Shown: positions 16,658-24,879 of the stretch, in pieces
How the letters are laid out: every line of letters starts with the position of its first letter
Position numbering within the stretch: position 1 is the stretch's first letter
Assembly: GCF_014649755.1 (NCBI RefSeq)
Contig: NZ_BMTQ01000027.1
Span: 1-47,544 of the forward strand
DNA: 47,544 bases
Direction of reading: 5' to 3'
DNA from: Streptomyces litmocidini
Lineage (GTDB): Bacteria > Actinomycetota > Actinomycetes > Streptomycetales > Streptomycetaceae
Translations under genes and position numbers: made by a program
Notes under the pieces: model-generated
Database searches by the model: none
Seen by the model: the letters and a program-made list of their open reading frames with translations, nothing else
Told to the model about the DNA's origin: nothing

Positions 16658-17149
16658 GTGACTCAGACGGAGCGCGACCGTTTCCAGGCGATGTTCAAGA
16701 AGGTCGACAGCGACGGCGACGGTGTGATCGAGCAGGTGGACATCGACCAGATGGTCCAGGGCGCGCTGGCAAAGACCACAGCCCCTGTCGGCTGTCCGGA
16801 ATGGCGTCGGGTGACGGACCTGGGCAACAAGCTGTGGCACATGCTGCAGCAGGGCGCGGACACGAACGGCGACAGCCGGGTCACCGCCCGGGAGTTCGTC
16901 GCGGCATACCGCCGCCCCGACTTCCGCGACGAGGTCGCCATTCCCTTCGAGCTGGCGTTCCTGGAGATGGCCGGCAGCGACAACGACGGCAAGATCTCAC
17001 TGGGAGAGTGGCTGACCTGGCAGGAGGCCAAGGGCCTGCCCCTGATGGAGTCCCTCGAGGAGTTCCAGCAGATCGACATCGACAGCGACGGCTACCTCAC
17101 CCGCGAAGAATGTGTGCAGCACGTCAAGCAGTCCTACGCAGCCCAGTAA
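16658..17149 (+). CDS. four-EF-hand calcium-binding protein (163 aa)
   Basis: Start taken as GTG 16658 (GTG 16655 also possible), with GAGGTAGG about 7 nt upstream. Four EF loops: DSDGDGVIEQVD (17-28), DTNGDSRVTARE (68-79), GSDNDGKISLGE (106-117, Gly at position 1 so probably weak) and DIDSDGYLTREE (140-151). Calerythrin/sarcoplasmic-type helix pairs flank them. No signal peptide. It has the same fold class as the gene at 15370 but is clearly diverged, so this looks like an old tandem pair. A terminator follows directly. Confidence 0.85.
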   Translation: MTQTERDRFQAMFKKVDSDGDGVIEQVDIDQMVQGALAKTTAPVGCPEWRRVTDLGNKLWHMLQQGADTNGDSRVTAREFVAAYRRPDFRDEVAIPFELAFLEMAGSDNDGKISLGEWLTWQEAKGLPLMESLEEFQQIDIDSDGYLTREECVQHVKQSYAAQ

Positions 17150-17161
17150 AGCGGCCAGGGC

Positions 17162-17199
17162 CATCGGCCGTGCCGGCGCACTTGGCGGCACGGCCGATG
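17162..17199 (+). terminator. hairpin terminator after EF-hand gene
   Basis: CATCGGCCGTGCCG (17162-17175) pairs perfectly with CGGCACGGCCGATG (17186-17199), 13 nt after the stop codon. Confidence 0.8.
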
Positions 17200-17642
17200 C
17201 GTGTCGATCCGGGGCGGGAACTCCCCCATCTCGGCGTCAAGCTCGCCGAGTCACGCTGGACATCTCGTGCCCAGCAACTGCTGCATATGGATATGTCAGT
17301 CGAGGCGCTTGCCCGCCCGGACGATGGACGTTCTACCTCCAAGCCGGAGCCTGCCGCAGCAGCGCCACCAATCCCAGGAGCCGGACAGAGGCGCGCGGGG
17401 TAACGTCACGGGCAGGCTCGGCTGCGTCCCGTGCGTCCTGTGCATGGCCTACGGCGGGCTGGCACCATCAGAGGAACCGGCCCGTCCCGCTTGTCGGCAC
17501 AGGGACTTCGAGGCCGGTCCCGCTGTGCGTCCTGGCGATTGCCGACCGCGCAGCGGGCTTGCGCGGTCAGGTGCGCCAGCAGAACCAGCTGCGGACCCGA
17601 TCCGGCTCCTGGTCGTCCTCCGGCCACCGAATCACGTGCCGA
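17200..17642. other. intergenic stretch with no firm gene
   Basis: About 440 bp between the EF-hand terminator and the stop of the leftward zinc-ribbon gene. Short open frames are present (for example plus-strand MRVDPGRELPHLGVKLAESR near 17196), but none has a ribosome-binding site or recognisable family. Nothing supportable. Confidence 0.45.
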
Positions 17643-18455
17643 CTACCCACGGCGGCCGAACAGGCCGCGGCCCTTCCTTGCCTCCGCTTCGGCCGCCTCC
17701 CGGGCCGCGGCTTCCTCCGCCTGGCGCCGCGCGGCCTGCTCCGCCTGCACCTGTTCCCGATGTTCGGTCAGGCACGGATCACACAGCTCGCGGTGCTGCT
17801 GCGCCGGGTAGTGCCGGATCGAACGCCAGCGCTCATCGGTGAACTTCGCTCCGCAGCGCCCACACATGGGCCGCTTCGCCTCGCGGGCCGCGGCTTCACG
17901 CTCCTTCTGGCGCCTGCGGGCCTGCTCCGCCTGCACCACGTACAACCGGTCGCCATCGGGGTTGTCCAGGGCTTCAATCAGCGTCTGCCACTCATCGCGA
18001 CCGAGCCTGCGCCACACCTTCCCCGCCGCCCCATCCCGATCGGCCGTGATCCGCTCCAGCTCGGTGACGACCACGGGCACCGACTGGTTGTAATCGACAG
18101 TCGTGATGCCCCCGCCCGCGTACAGGGTGCCGGCGAAGTAGCAGCGGATGGCCTGCTCCAGGCGCCGCATCCGGCTCTCGCGCTGCGCGACGGTCTTGCC
18201 CGTGAACACGAACGTGAGGGGCACGTAGCCCTCGTGGCCGGTCGCCGGGTAGATCCGCGGCCACAGCCTGAAGTCATGCACCTTCACTCCCCCGAAAGCG
18301 CGGCGCTTGGCGGCTTCCTGGGACCGCCGACGTTGCTCGCGCGGCTCCTTCTTCTTGGCCGCCTTCGCCTTCGGCTTCCGGGGGCGCTTGCAGACCGGCT
18401 GCCACCCCGCGGGCTCACCGGACTCTCGCTCCTGGTCCTCTTGGGAGCAGCTCAT
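17643..18455 (-). CDS. basic protein with C-terminal zinc ribbon (270 aa)
   Basis: The N-terminus is strongly basic (KRPRKPKAKAAKKKEPREQRRR split around residues 23-45), then a folded middle (VHDFRLWPRIYPATGHEGYV, TFVFTGKTVAQRESRMRRLEQ). A zinc ribbon has Cys198/Cys201 and Cys225/Cys228 (CGRC..CDPC). Arg/Glu/Ala-rich helices at 172-195 and 230-265 are probably coiled coil. The last residues are GLFGRRG. It looks nucleic-acid-binding; the specific role is unknown. No clear ribosome-binding site precedes the ATG. It is divergent from the multicopper oxidase gene. Confidence 0.65.
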   Translation of the reverse strand: MSCSQEDQERESGEPAGWQPVCKRPRKPKAKAAKKKEPREQRRRSQEAAKRRAFGGVKVHDFRLWPRIYPATGHEGYVPLTFVFTGKTVAQRESRMRRLEQAIRCYFAGTLYAGGGITTVDYNQSVPVVVTELERITADRDGAAGKVWRRLGRDEWQTLIEALDNPDGDRLYVVQAEQARRRQKEREAAAREAKRPMCGRCGAKFTDERWRSIRHYPAQQHRELCDPCLTEHREQVQAEQAARRQAEEAAAREAAEAEARKGRGLFGRRG

Positions 18456-18532
18456 TCAGCACGTGCGGCCGGGGCGTTGCCCGCGGTGTGCCGTGCGAAT
18501 CCGCTACGGGTTTTGCTCTAGGTTGCGGCTTC

Positions 18533-20137
18533 ATGAGAGAAAACGGCGGAGTCGGCCGCCGGACGGTGTTGAAGGCTCTTCCCGTCGGGGTCCTCGCGGG
18601 GGTGTCCGGGGGGGTGTGGGCCGGGCGGCGCGCGGTGACGCCGGCCTCTTTTCCCCAGCCGGTGACGCCCGCCATGCGGCCCATGCCCGGCTCGGCGCCC
18701 GCGGTGGTCGGTCAGACCCTCGATGTGCGGTTCACCGATGTGCTGGTCCCCGGCTACGGGGTGGTCACCACGCGCACCTACAACGGGACAATCCCGGGTC
18801 CGACCCTGCGCGTGCGGGGCGGGGATGTTCTGCGGCTGACGCAGGTCAACGGTCTGCCGCCCAATCCCGCCCACAGCGGTGGCCACAACGTGCCGCACCG
18901 TCCCAACAGTTTCAACCTTCACACCCACGGCATGCACGTCTCTCCCTCCGGGCAGGCGGACAACGTTTTGCGTGAGTTCGCTCCACGCACCGCCGGTGAA
19001 GCCGCTGCCGGCGCGCCGGAGCCCCGGTATGTGACGAGTGTGCATGTGCCGGCCGATCACCCGGCCGGCACGTACTGGTACCACCCTCATCTACACGGAT
19101 CCATCGCCGAACAGATCGTGGGCGGTATGACCGGGGTGATCATCGTCGAAGGTGACATCGATGAGGTACCGGAGATCAAGGCGGCCGCGGACATCGTGGT
19201 CTGCATCAACGAGCTCAAGCTGAAGAACGGCAAGGTCCCCGCTTTCACCTCGGGCAGCTGGGTGACCGGCATCCCTTCCCTCTTCACTGTCAACGGCACG
19301 GTCAACCCCACCCTCAGGATCCGCCCGGGCGAGGTGCAGCGCTGGCGACTGGTCGCCGCGACCGCCTTCACCGCCCTGCGACTTGAGATGAGCGGGAACT
19401 CCACACGCCCGTCGTTGCACCAGATCGCGCAGGACGGTGTCACCTTCTCCACGCCCGTCGCCCTGAACACGGTGGAGCTGGCCATGGGCAACCGCGCCGA
19501 CGTGCTGGTCCAGGGCGGCGCACCCGGCGTCTATGAGCTGCGGGCCGACGGGGTGCCCAGGGCGCTGATGACAATCGAGGTGGCGGGCGAGCCGATCGAG
19601 CCGCCGATGCGGCTGCCGGCCTCACTGCCGCCCGGCCTGCCCCTTCTGGACGAGAAGGACATCACCCACCCCGGGGCGGAGCGGGAAGTAATCTTCCACA
19701 CCGATCCCGGTGTCTTTCCCGGGGCGTTTCCCAACGCCTTCCGCATCCTGGGCACCGGCGCGACCCCCGCGGCACATCCCGACGGAGACCTCACCCGCGA
19801 CCCCTCCTACGGCCTGTTCGACCCCGCTCACACCAACCACACCCTGCCTCTGGGCACCGTGGAACGCTGGACGATCCGCACCGACGAAACCCTCCCCGCG
19901 CACAGCCACCCCTTCCACCTGCACACCAACCAGGTCCTACTCACACACCGCAACGGCAGACGACTCGAGCCGCCCGTGTGGCACGACACCATCAACCTCA
20001 CCGGCGGCACCCCCGCAGGATCCGTCACCCTCCTCGTCAAGTACGAGGACTTCACCGGCCACACCATCGCCCACTGCCACCAGCTCCACCACGAAGACCT
20101 CGGCATGATGCAGACAGTGCACTACGTCCAACCATGA
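18533..20137 (+). CDS. multicopper oxidase, Tat-exported (534 aa)
   Basis: Start MRENGGVGRRTVLKALPVGV carries a twin-arginine-type signal (GRRTVLKAL) followed by a hydrophobic core. Copper ligands are all present: HTH (130-132), HPH (184-186), HSHPFHLH near 460, and HCHQLHHEDLGMM with His514, Cys515, His516, His520 and axial Met525. This is a three-domain CueO/bilirubin-oxidase-type enzyme that would oxidise Cu(I) or phenolic substrates outside the membrane with O2 reduced to water. No copper chaperone or exporter is adjacent, so the substrate is not indicated by context. Confidence 0.9.
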   Translation: MRENGGVGRRTVLKALPVGVLAGVSGGVWAGRRAVTPASFPQPVTPAMRPMPGSAPAVVGQTLDVRFTDVLVPGYGVVTTRTYNGTIPGPTLRVRGGDVLRLTQVNGLPPNPAHSGGHNVPHRPNSFNLHTHGMHVSPSGQADNVLREFAPRTAGEAAAGAPEPRYVTSVHVPADHPAGTYWYHPHLHGSIAEQIVGGMTGVIIVEGDIDEVPEIKAAADIVVCINELKLKNGKVPAFTSGSWVTGIPSLFTVNGTVNPTLRIRPGEVQRWRLVAATAFTALRLEMSGNSTRPSLHQIAQDGVTFSTPVALNTVELAMGNRADVLVQGGAPGVYELRADGVPRALMTIEVAGEPIEPPMRLPASLPPGLPLLDEKDITHPGAEREVIFHTDPGVFPGAFPNAFRILGTGATPAAHPDGDLTRDPSYGLFDPAHTNHTLPLGTVERWTIRTDETLPAHSHPFHLHTNQVLLTHRNGRRLEPPVWHDTINLTGGTPAGSVTLLVKYEDFTGHTIAHCHQLHHEDLGMMQTVHYVQP

Positions 20138-20232
20138 AAAGCCCTGGCTGACGAACTCGTCAGGTGAGGTCGAGCAAGCCAACGGCTTGGTCGTGGGCAG
20201 GGCCGTGGGTGGCGTACAGTTGGGCCTTCCGA

Positions 20233-20306
20233 CGCGGGGTGGAGCAGCTCGGTAGCTCGCTGGGCTCATAACCCAGAGGTCGCAGGTTCAAATCCTGTCC
20301 CCGCTA
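20233..20306 (+). tRNA. initiator tRNA-fMet (CAT)
   Basis: The cloverleaf can be drawn: acceptor GCGGGG/CCCCGC with the first pair C:T mismatched, D-arm GGAGCAGCTCGGTAGCTC, anticodon stem CTGGG/CCCAG with loop CTCATAA, T-arm with GGTTCAAATCC. The 1:72 mismatch and three stacked G:C pairs in the anticodon stem are hallmarks of initiator tRNA. CCA is not encoded. Confidence 0.93.
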
Positions 20307-20317
20307 CTGAAACGACA

Positions 20318-20348
20318 TGAGGCCCGGATCCACAGGATCCGGGCCTCA
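20318..20348 (+). terminator. hairpin terminator after tRNA
   Basis: TGAGGCCCGGATCC / GGATCCGGGCCTCA is a perfect 14-bp stem with a 3-nt loop (ACA), 11 nt after the tRNA. Confidence 0.85.
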
Positions 20349-21318
20349 CGCGTACATCCGCACTTCGAGCTGTCCGTCCGCTTCTCGTCACCCGCGCTGA
20401 CGAGACCCCCTGCCGTGCAGGAGGCGAAGGTCTGCCCCTGCCCGGCCCGGCTCGGCTCGGCACTGATGGCTTCGCCACTCGAGCCGCTTCACCCGGGCCG
20501 GCCCGGTGTAGGCGCGCTCGACGCAGCAGCTGTTCCAGGACAGCACCCCGCGGCGAGCCGACCGGCCCTGCCTCGCGGCGGCTGCACAGCCACCGCTTCC
20601 TCACCTGCGTGTGAAGCCCCCGCTACCCACCACACCGCCGGACCGGTGCTCCCAAGGCCGTAACCAGACCGGCCGCAGCGTGATCACCCCAACTACGTGT
20701 CGCAACGGCCGCTGGGATCCACCGCACGGGTGGCCGCTGAGGCGTTGCAGGGGTACGCCTCAAGCCTCCCGTGGGGAGCCGGGAGGCAGGCGCGGTCCCG
20801 CCCTCGCGGACGGTACGGGACGGGTCCGATGCGGTGTCGCATCAAGGGATGGGTCCGCTGTGCTCAGCCTGCCACCGGGCCGTCTCGGTACGCCAGAGGT
20901 GTGCGCGCACCAGTCAATGGCATATGCCGGGCCTTGTCGTTTCGGTGTACGAGCGGCGGGTCGGGCGTGCGAAGAAACGTGCAGAACGGCTGTTACTCGA
21001 GCCGGTCACTCCCCTGGCGGAATATGCCGGGCGACGCGCCCGGCGGCGCCCTGGAGGGCGCAAGGGCTTGTCGTTGATCACCGGACGGGTGGGTGTAGCG
21101 CGCAGTGGATGTCAGGGCCACGTCTGTGGCATATGCGTGCCGGGTACAGGCGACAGTCACTGAAATGTCCGCACCCGGTAACGGGGCATAGCAGGCATTC
21201 CGGTGGCCTGGTCGGGGCGGCAGAGTTCGGGTCCTCGGCCCGCACCAGGCCGGGACCCGCACCGCTCCCGCTGGCCGGCACCGGCCGGCGGAGCCTTGTT
21301 CCCCAGGAGTCATCACCC
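20349..21318. other. long gap without a recognisable gene
   Basis: Nearly 1 kb between the tRNA terminator and the lamin-tail gene. Open frames here are Arg/Ser/Gly-rich and inconsistent between strands. An 8-bp hairpin (GCCTCCCG/CGGGAGGC) lies near 20765-20790, and GGCATATGC recurs near 20929 and 21127. It probably holds the lamin-tail promoter and decayed sequence; no gene supported. Confidence 0.5.
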
Positions 21319-21795
21319 GTGTCTGCTTCTTCGACCGCCCGCCGTATCACCGCGACCGTCCTCGCGGCCGGCTCTGTGGTCTGCCTCGTGGCCCTGCCGG
21401 CCTCCGCCCACGACGACGACCGCCACCGCACGCCGAGGGTGGAGATCAGCGCCGTGCAGGCCGACAGCCCCGGACGCGACAACCGCTCCAACCGGTCGCT
21501 GAACGCCGAGTGGGTCGAGATCACCAACAACTCCCGCCACACGGTCGACCTGGACGGCTGGACCCTGAAGGACGAGGACGGCCACCGCTACCGCTTCAAC
21601 GACGTCCGCCTCGCCGGACGGGCCACCATCCGCATCCACACCGGCGAGGGCCGCGACAGCCGCACCGACCTCTACCAGGACCGCCGCGACTACGTCTGGG
21701 ACAACCACTCCGACACCGCGACCCTGCGCGATGACCGCGGCCGCATCGTCGACACCGAGTCCTGGGGCGGCCGCCGCCACCACCATCACCACTGA
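21319..21795 (+). CDS. secreted lamin-tail-domain protein with natural penta-His end (158 aa)
   Basis: GTG 21319 is preceded by CCAGGAGT. Residues 1-33 form a Sec signal peptide (basic ARRI, hydrophobic ATVLAAGSVVCLVALPASA). The rest is a lamin-tail domain: VEISAVQADSPG, EWVEITNNSRHTVDLDGWTL, RYRFNDVRLAG, IRIHTGEG, YVWDNHSDTATLRDDRGRIVD, WGGRR. The gene ends in five consecutive His codons, which could bind metal. Lamin-tail domains in bacteria are usually extracellular and often accompany nucleases or phosphatases; neither is adjacent here. It converges on the six-HTH gene. Confidence 0.85.
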   Translation: MSASSTARRITATVLAAGSVVCLVALPASAHDDDRHRTPRVEISAVQADSPGRDNRSNRSLNAEWVEITNNSRHTVDLDGWTLKDEDGHRYRFNDVRLAGRATIRIHTGEGRDSRTDLYQDRRDYVWDNHSDTATLRDDRGRIVDTESWGGRRHHHHH

Positions 21796-21840
21796 TCCCG
21801 TCCGCCCCGGATCGGGGCCGGGGCCATGACACACGCGTGT

Positions 21841-21865
21841 GCCGGGCAGGCCCGTCCTGCCCGGC
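21841..21865 (+). terminator. hairpin terminator after lamin-tail gene
   Basis: GCCGGGCAGG / CCTGCCCGGC, a 10-bp stem with a 5-nt loop, 45 nt after the stop. The equivalent hairpin is kept in the duplicated block at 35382-35414. Confidence 0.75.
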
Positions 21866-22084
21866 GCACGCACGTCCGCATGCTTCCAGTCACCGGTACC
21901 CGGTCTGATGTGGGTGTGATGCGGCCTTGTTCACGAAGAGGGTGGTGGGGCCGGCCGAGGCCCGAGCGGCCCCGTCGATGCGGCGAGGTCTTCGCCGGTC
22001 AGGCGACAAGTGCGTAAAGGCGTCGGCAGAAAGAGCCGGGCCCGACCCCTCCATGCGGAGGCTCGATGCGGCTGCAGCACCGTG

Positions 22085-23083
22085 TCACACGCGGGCACGA
22101 ACCGTTTTCACCGACAGACCGGTTTCGGCGGCGATCGCGGCCCAGGTCAGGCCCCGGGCTCGCAGAGCACGGATGGATTCCGCGTCAATACCGGGGGCCG
22201 GCCGGTTCAGCTGCCGGGCCTGCAGGTGAGTGCGCCGCTCGCCTTCGGGAATCCGGCGCAAAATCGTCCTGCAGTCCACGCCGATCTCGCGGGCGATGGC
22301 CGACGCGGACTGGCCGGACCGGTAGCGGGCGAGGATCTCCTCGTCCGAAATCGGCAGCCTCATCCGGCTGCGTGTTGTCCTCGGCTGCGGAGGGCGGGAT
22401 GGCGGGGGCGGGGCTTTTCTGGCCGGGCGGCCGCGCCAGTCGGTGTCGGGGATCCGTGCCCGGATGGTGTGGGGAGAGACGCCGAACGCGCGGGCGAGCG
22501 CGTAGGAGCTCTCACCAGCTTGGTAGCGCCGGCGGATCTCCTCATCCGCAAGCATCCACCGAGGCCGGGTCCGAGGCTGCGGGGTCCGGCCGCGGGGGCG
22601 GATCAGGTCGTCGGGGATCCGGCGGCGGATCGTGGAGGGGTGCACCTGATAGACCCGTCCGAGCTCGATGACGGTGGCACCCCGCACATACCGGGCGATG
22701 ATCTCGTCCCGGGGCAGAAGCTCACCCTGCCGCTGGACGGCAAGCCGCGCCGCCTCCTTACGGGAGCGGCGCTGGGAGGGGTCGAGTCGTGCGGTCACCG
22801 CTTGGACCGAGATCTTGAGGGTGGCCGCAACCCGCTGCTGCGGCATCCCTGAACGGTAGAGGCGCACGACCTGGGCACGCAGGGCCTTCTCGGAGGGTTG
22901 CCCGGCTCGGTTCTGGTGCCGCTGCCGTGCGGCGGCCGCCGCGTCGCACCGTTCCTGCGCGGGGATATGCCGCTGGACGGTGGTCTTCGACACTCCCAGT
23001 TCCCTGGCCACCACGGCGATACTGGCGCCCTCGCGGTACCGGCGCCGGACCAACGCCGACAGCACCTTCGCATCCCTCACCAC
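22085..23083 (-). CDS. six-module tandem HTH protein, copy A (332 aa)
   Basis: GTG start at 23081-23083 with GGAGG 9 nt upstream, at the same position as in copy B. Six units of about 35 residues recur every 53-68 residues, near 5-40, 65-100, 122-157, 178-213, 246-280 and 299-332. The shared pattern is RYxxGxSxxxIARExGVSxxTIRRRIP, for example RRRYREGASIAVVARELGVS. Each looks like a homeodomain/Hin-recombinase-type trihelical HTH. Linkers are Arg/Pro-rich, with no enzymatic domain and no signal peptide. This predicts a modular DNA-binding protein; target and role are unknown. It is convergent with the lamin-tail gene. Confidence 0.85.
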   Translation of the reverse strand: MVRDAKVLSALVRRRYREGASIAVVARELGVSKTTVQRHIPAQERCDAAAAARQRHQNRAGQPSEKALRAQVVRLYRSGMPQQRVAATLKISVQAVTARLDPSQRRSRKEAARLAVQRQGELLPRDEIIARYVRGATVIELGRVYQVHPSTIRRRIPDDLIRPRGRTPQPRTRPRWMLADEEIRRRYQAGESSYALARAFGVSPHTIRARIPDTDWRGRPARKAPPPPSRPPQPRTTRSRMRLPISDEEILARYRSGQSASAIAREIGVDCRTILRRIPEGERRTHLQARQLNRPAPGIDAESIRALRARGLTWAAIAAETGLSVKTVRARV

Positions 23084-23230
23084 TCCCCTGCACCTCCCCC
23101 AGGCCAACGACAGGGCCCTGGCAGGAGATACGCCGACGCCCGGGAGGGATGGCACAGGACGCGCTGGACAACGACGCGGTGCGCTTTGGGGTCCAGGCAA
23201 ACACCTCACGCTGCTAAGACCGTGTCCTAC

Positions 23231-23569
23231 ATGCCTGTTGGTCTGGTCATGGGGAGTGGACGGTGGGGATGGATCGTTCCGGAGGGATTGCGGGAGATAG
23301 CCGAGCCGTTGCTGCCTCCCGCTCGTGTGCGGCGCCAAGGCGGCGGGGTGACGAACATCGATGATGAGGCGGTGTTCGCCGCGATCACCTACGTGCTGGT
23401 CGGTGGCTGCGCCTGGCGGGCTCTGCCGCCGTGTTTCGGGGCGTCGAAGTCGACCGTGCACCGCCGGTTCCTGATCTGGCCCAGAGCAGGGGTGTGCGGC
23501 CGGCTGCACCAGAAGGTGCTCGGGCTCCTGGACGGCCACGGCCTGATCCGGCTCGACGCCCGCTGTTGA
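23231..23569 (+). pseudogene. IS5-family transposase, N-terminal fragment
   Basis: Reads MPVGLVMGSGRWGWIVPEGL, then EIAEPLLPPARVR, NIDDEAVFAAITYVLVGGCAWRALPPCFG and KSTVHRRFLIW. This is the DUF4096 N-terminal half of an IS5-type transposase. It stops at 23567-23569, before the first catalytic Asp region. It is a different subgroup from the IS5 at 30783. Confidence 0.8.
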
Positions 23570-23660
23570 CCACCGTTCCCCATCTCACCTGGCACGCGTC
23601 AGCACATGGGGAAGTGTGCGGGAAGACGCTGGGGAACGTGAGGGAGCATGCCGTCACTGT

Positions 23661-23948
23661 CTACCCAAAGGGAGCGGGCCCAAGGCCGGAGATGCCCACG
23701 TGGTTGGCGGGCCCACTCGTAGCCATGAACTCTCCTTCAGCGCCATCAGGTAGGCGGAGGATGCCAGGTGCGGCATCGAACAGGTCTACGTCGGCGTCGG
23801 TCTGAAGAGAGCCAGCCCAAGCGTTCATACGGTCATGGGTGAAGTCTTCCACCGTACTTGGATCGATCGTGATGACGAGGCTAGCCAGAACCGGAACCTC
23901 CGTCCCGTCCATGAGCACGATTGCGGGACCTTCGTATCTGATGGGCAT
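23661..23948 (-). CDS. hypothetical protein, possibly DUF4873-like (95 aa)
   Basis: Starts MPIRYEGPAIVLMDGTEVPV. Beta-rich, with LASLVITIDPSTVEDFTHDRMNAWAGSL then DLFDAAPGILRLPDGAEGEF. The opening YEGPAxVLxDGxEVPVxA with a later WxGxL resembles my recollection of DUF4873 domains, which accompany some oxidoreductases (tentative). No signal peptide. No strong ribosome-binding site is seen. It stands alone between IS debris and a small membrane gene. Confidence 0.55.
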   Translation of the reverse strand: MPIRYEGPAIVLMDGTEVPVLASLVITIDPSTVEDFTHDRMNAWAGSLQTDADVDLFDAAPGILRLPDGAEGEFMATSGPANHVGISGLGPAPFG

Positions 23949-24369
23949 GGTTCAGTCTGGCGCTGAGGAAGCGGGCGCCGCCGAAGTTTCGTGATTTGGC
24001 AGCCCCAACCTGGAGGGGGCCTGCCCCGTGGCAAGCCCCTCCACGCTGACCGGAGGGAGAAGCTCCAGCGCTACACCGAAGCGCTTGATGTCTACGGGAT
24101 CCGCCGACTCTTCTGATCCGTAGCTCTAGCGGGATCGGTCAGTGGGGGCCGTACCGGCCGCTCCGGGGCCCGGTAGGGGCGCTACCGGACAGGACCGGTT
24201 GCTGGGGTTGCGGTACCGCGCTGCTGTACCGCACGACGGCCACCGGTCACGGCAGCGGTCCGCGATCTCCGGCCCATGGCCCCCTGCTTCGCCGCCACGG
24301 CAATCATGTCCACGGCGCCCCTCCTTGCAGGGGCTGGCGCATCGTCGGTCAAACTCGCGGGTCAACGTG
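23949..24369. other. gap with a possible gene 3' remnant
   Basis: A short plus frame near 24020-24116 reads RGKPLHADRREKLQRYTEAL then DVYGIRRLF and stop, which looks like a C-terminus without its gene. The remainder (24120-24369) is low-information GC-rich sequence. No complete gene. Confidence 0.35.
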
Positions 24370-24636
24370 TCAGTTGCGTGTGGCGATGACGAGTCCAGCG
24401 AGGACGAGCAGGGGCGAGCAGAGAAACACGATGCCGCCCGTGAGCCGAAAGAACCAAGTACCGAGTCGCGACGGCTCTGTAAGCCTCAGATTCATCGTCT
24501 GCGCTGCGGCCACAGCCCTGACGGCGTTGCGTCGCGCGGCGATCTTGTCGGCCGCACCACGTACGTTGAAGAGGAACATCGCTCCCCACGCCACGCCTGC
24601 CAGTCCCAATATGAACAGCGCGATACCCACAACCAC
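24370..24636 (-). CDS. small two-helix membrane protein (88 aa)
   Basis: Starts MVVGIALFILGLAGVAWGAMFLFN (helix 1), then a basic/helical loop (ADKIAARRNAVRAVAAAQTM). Helix 2 is GGIVFLCSPLLVLAGLVIA with a short tail. AGGGAGGGG lies just upstream of the ATG on the minus strand. A hairpin-topology membrane protein of unknown role. Confidence 0.65.
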   Translation of the reverse strand: MVVGIALFILGLAGVAWGAMFLFNVRGAADKIAARRNAVRAVAAAQTMNLRLTEPSRLGTWFFRLTGGIVFLCSPLLVLAGLVIATRN

Positions 24637-24764
24637 AGCCGATCCCCTCCCTTGAGTACCGCCATGACCAGCGGTCGTCCGAGGATGATGCCAGCCGGCC
24701 CGTGGGCTGGTATGGGCGGCCCTTGGTCAGGGCTCCAGCGCCCCGAGCCGTAGCCCGTGCAGGT

Positions 24765-24813
24765 GGTCGGCGGGAAGCCTGACCAGGCGGTCTGGTCAGG
24801 CTTCCCGCCGACC
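24765..24813. repeat. 22-bp perfect inverted repeat
   Basis: Arms 24765-24786 and 24792-24813 are exact complements (GGTCGGCGGGAAGCCTGACC.. / ..GGTCAGGCTTCCCGCCGACC) around a 5-nt loop GCGGT. It lies between the divergent small membrane gene and the truncated transporter. It could be a leftover bidirectional terminator or an element end. Confidence 0.8.
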
Positions 24814-24879
24814 TTGCCCATAATCCGCCCTGCCTCCCATCCCGTCTGCCGTCGACCCACACACCGTGGAGCAGACGCG

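Larger units (their letters stand above)
21671..23100. repeat. duplicated block, copy A
   Basis: This block runs from CCTCTACCAGGACCGCCGCGACTA inside the lamin-tail gene through its terminator and the whole six-HTH gene to its ribosome-binding site. It reappears as copy B at about 35215-36560. The coding parts are close (the six-HTH proteins are of equal length and mostly identical). The spacer between terminator and HTH stop has drifted and differs in length. Confidence 0.85.

Noticed and set aside
20266..20604. Minus-strand open frame ending CGTGFEPATSGL-like (AGTGFEPATSGL)
   Set aside because: The sequence is the reverse reading of the tRNA T-arm and acceptor region; this is a well-known false protein produced by tRNA genes.
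24126..24365. 79-codon minus open frame
   Set aside because: Arg/Pro/Cys-rich with no ribosome-binding site and no protein-like pattern.
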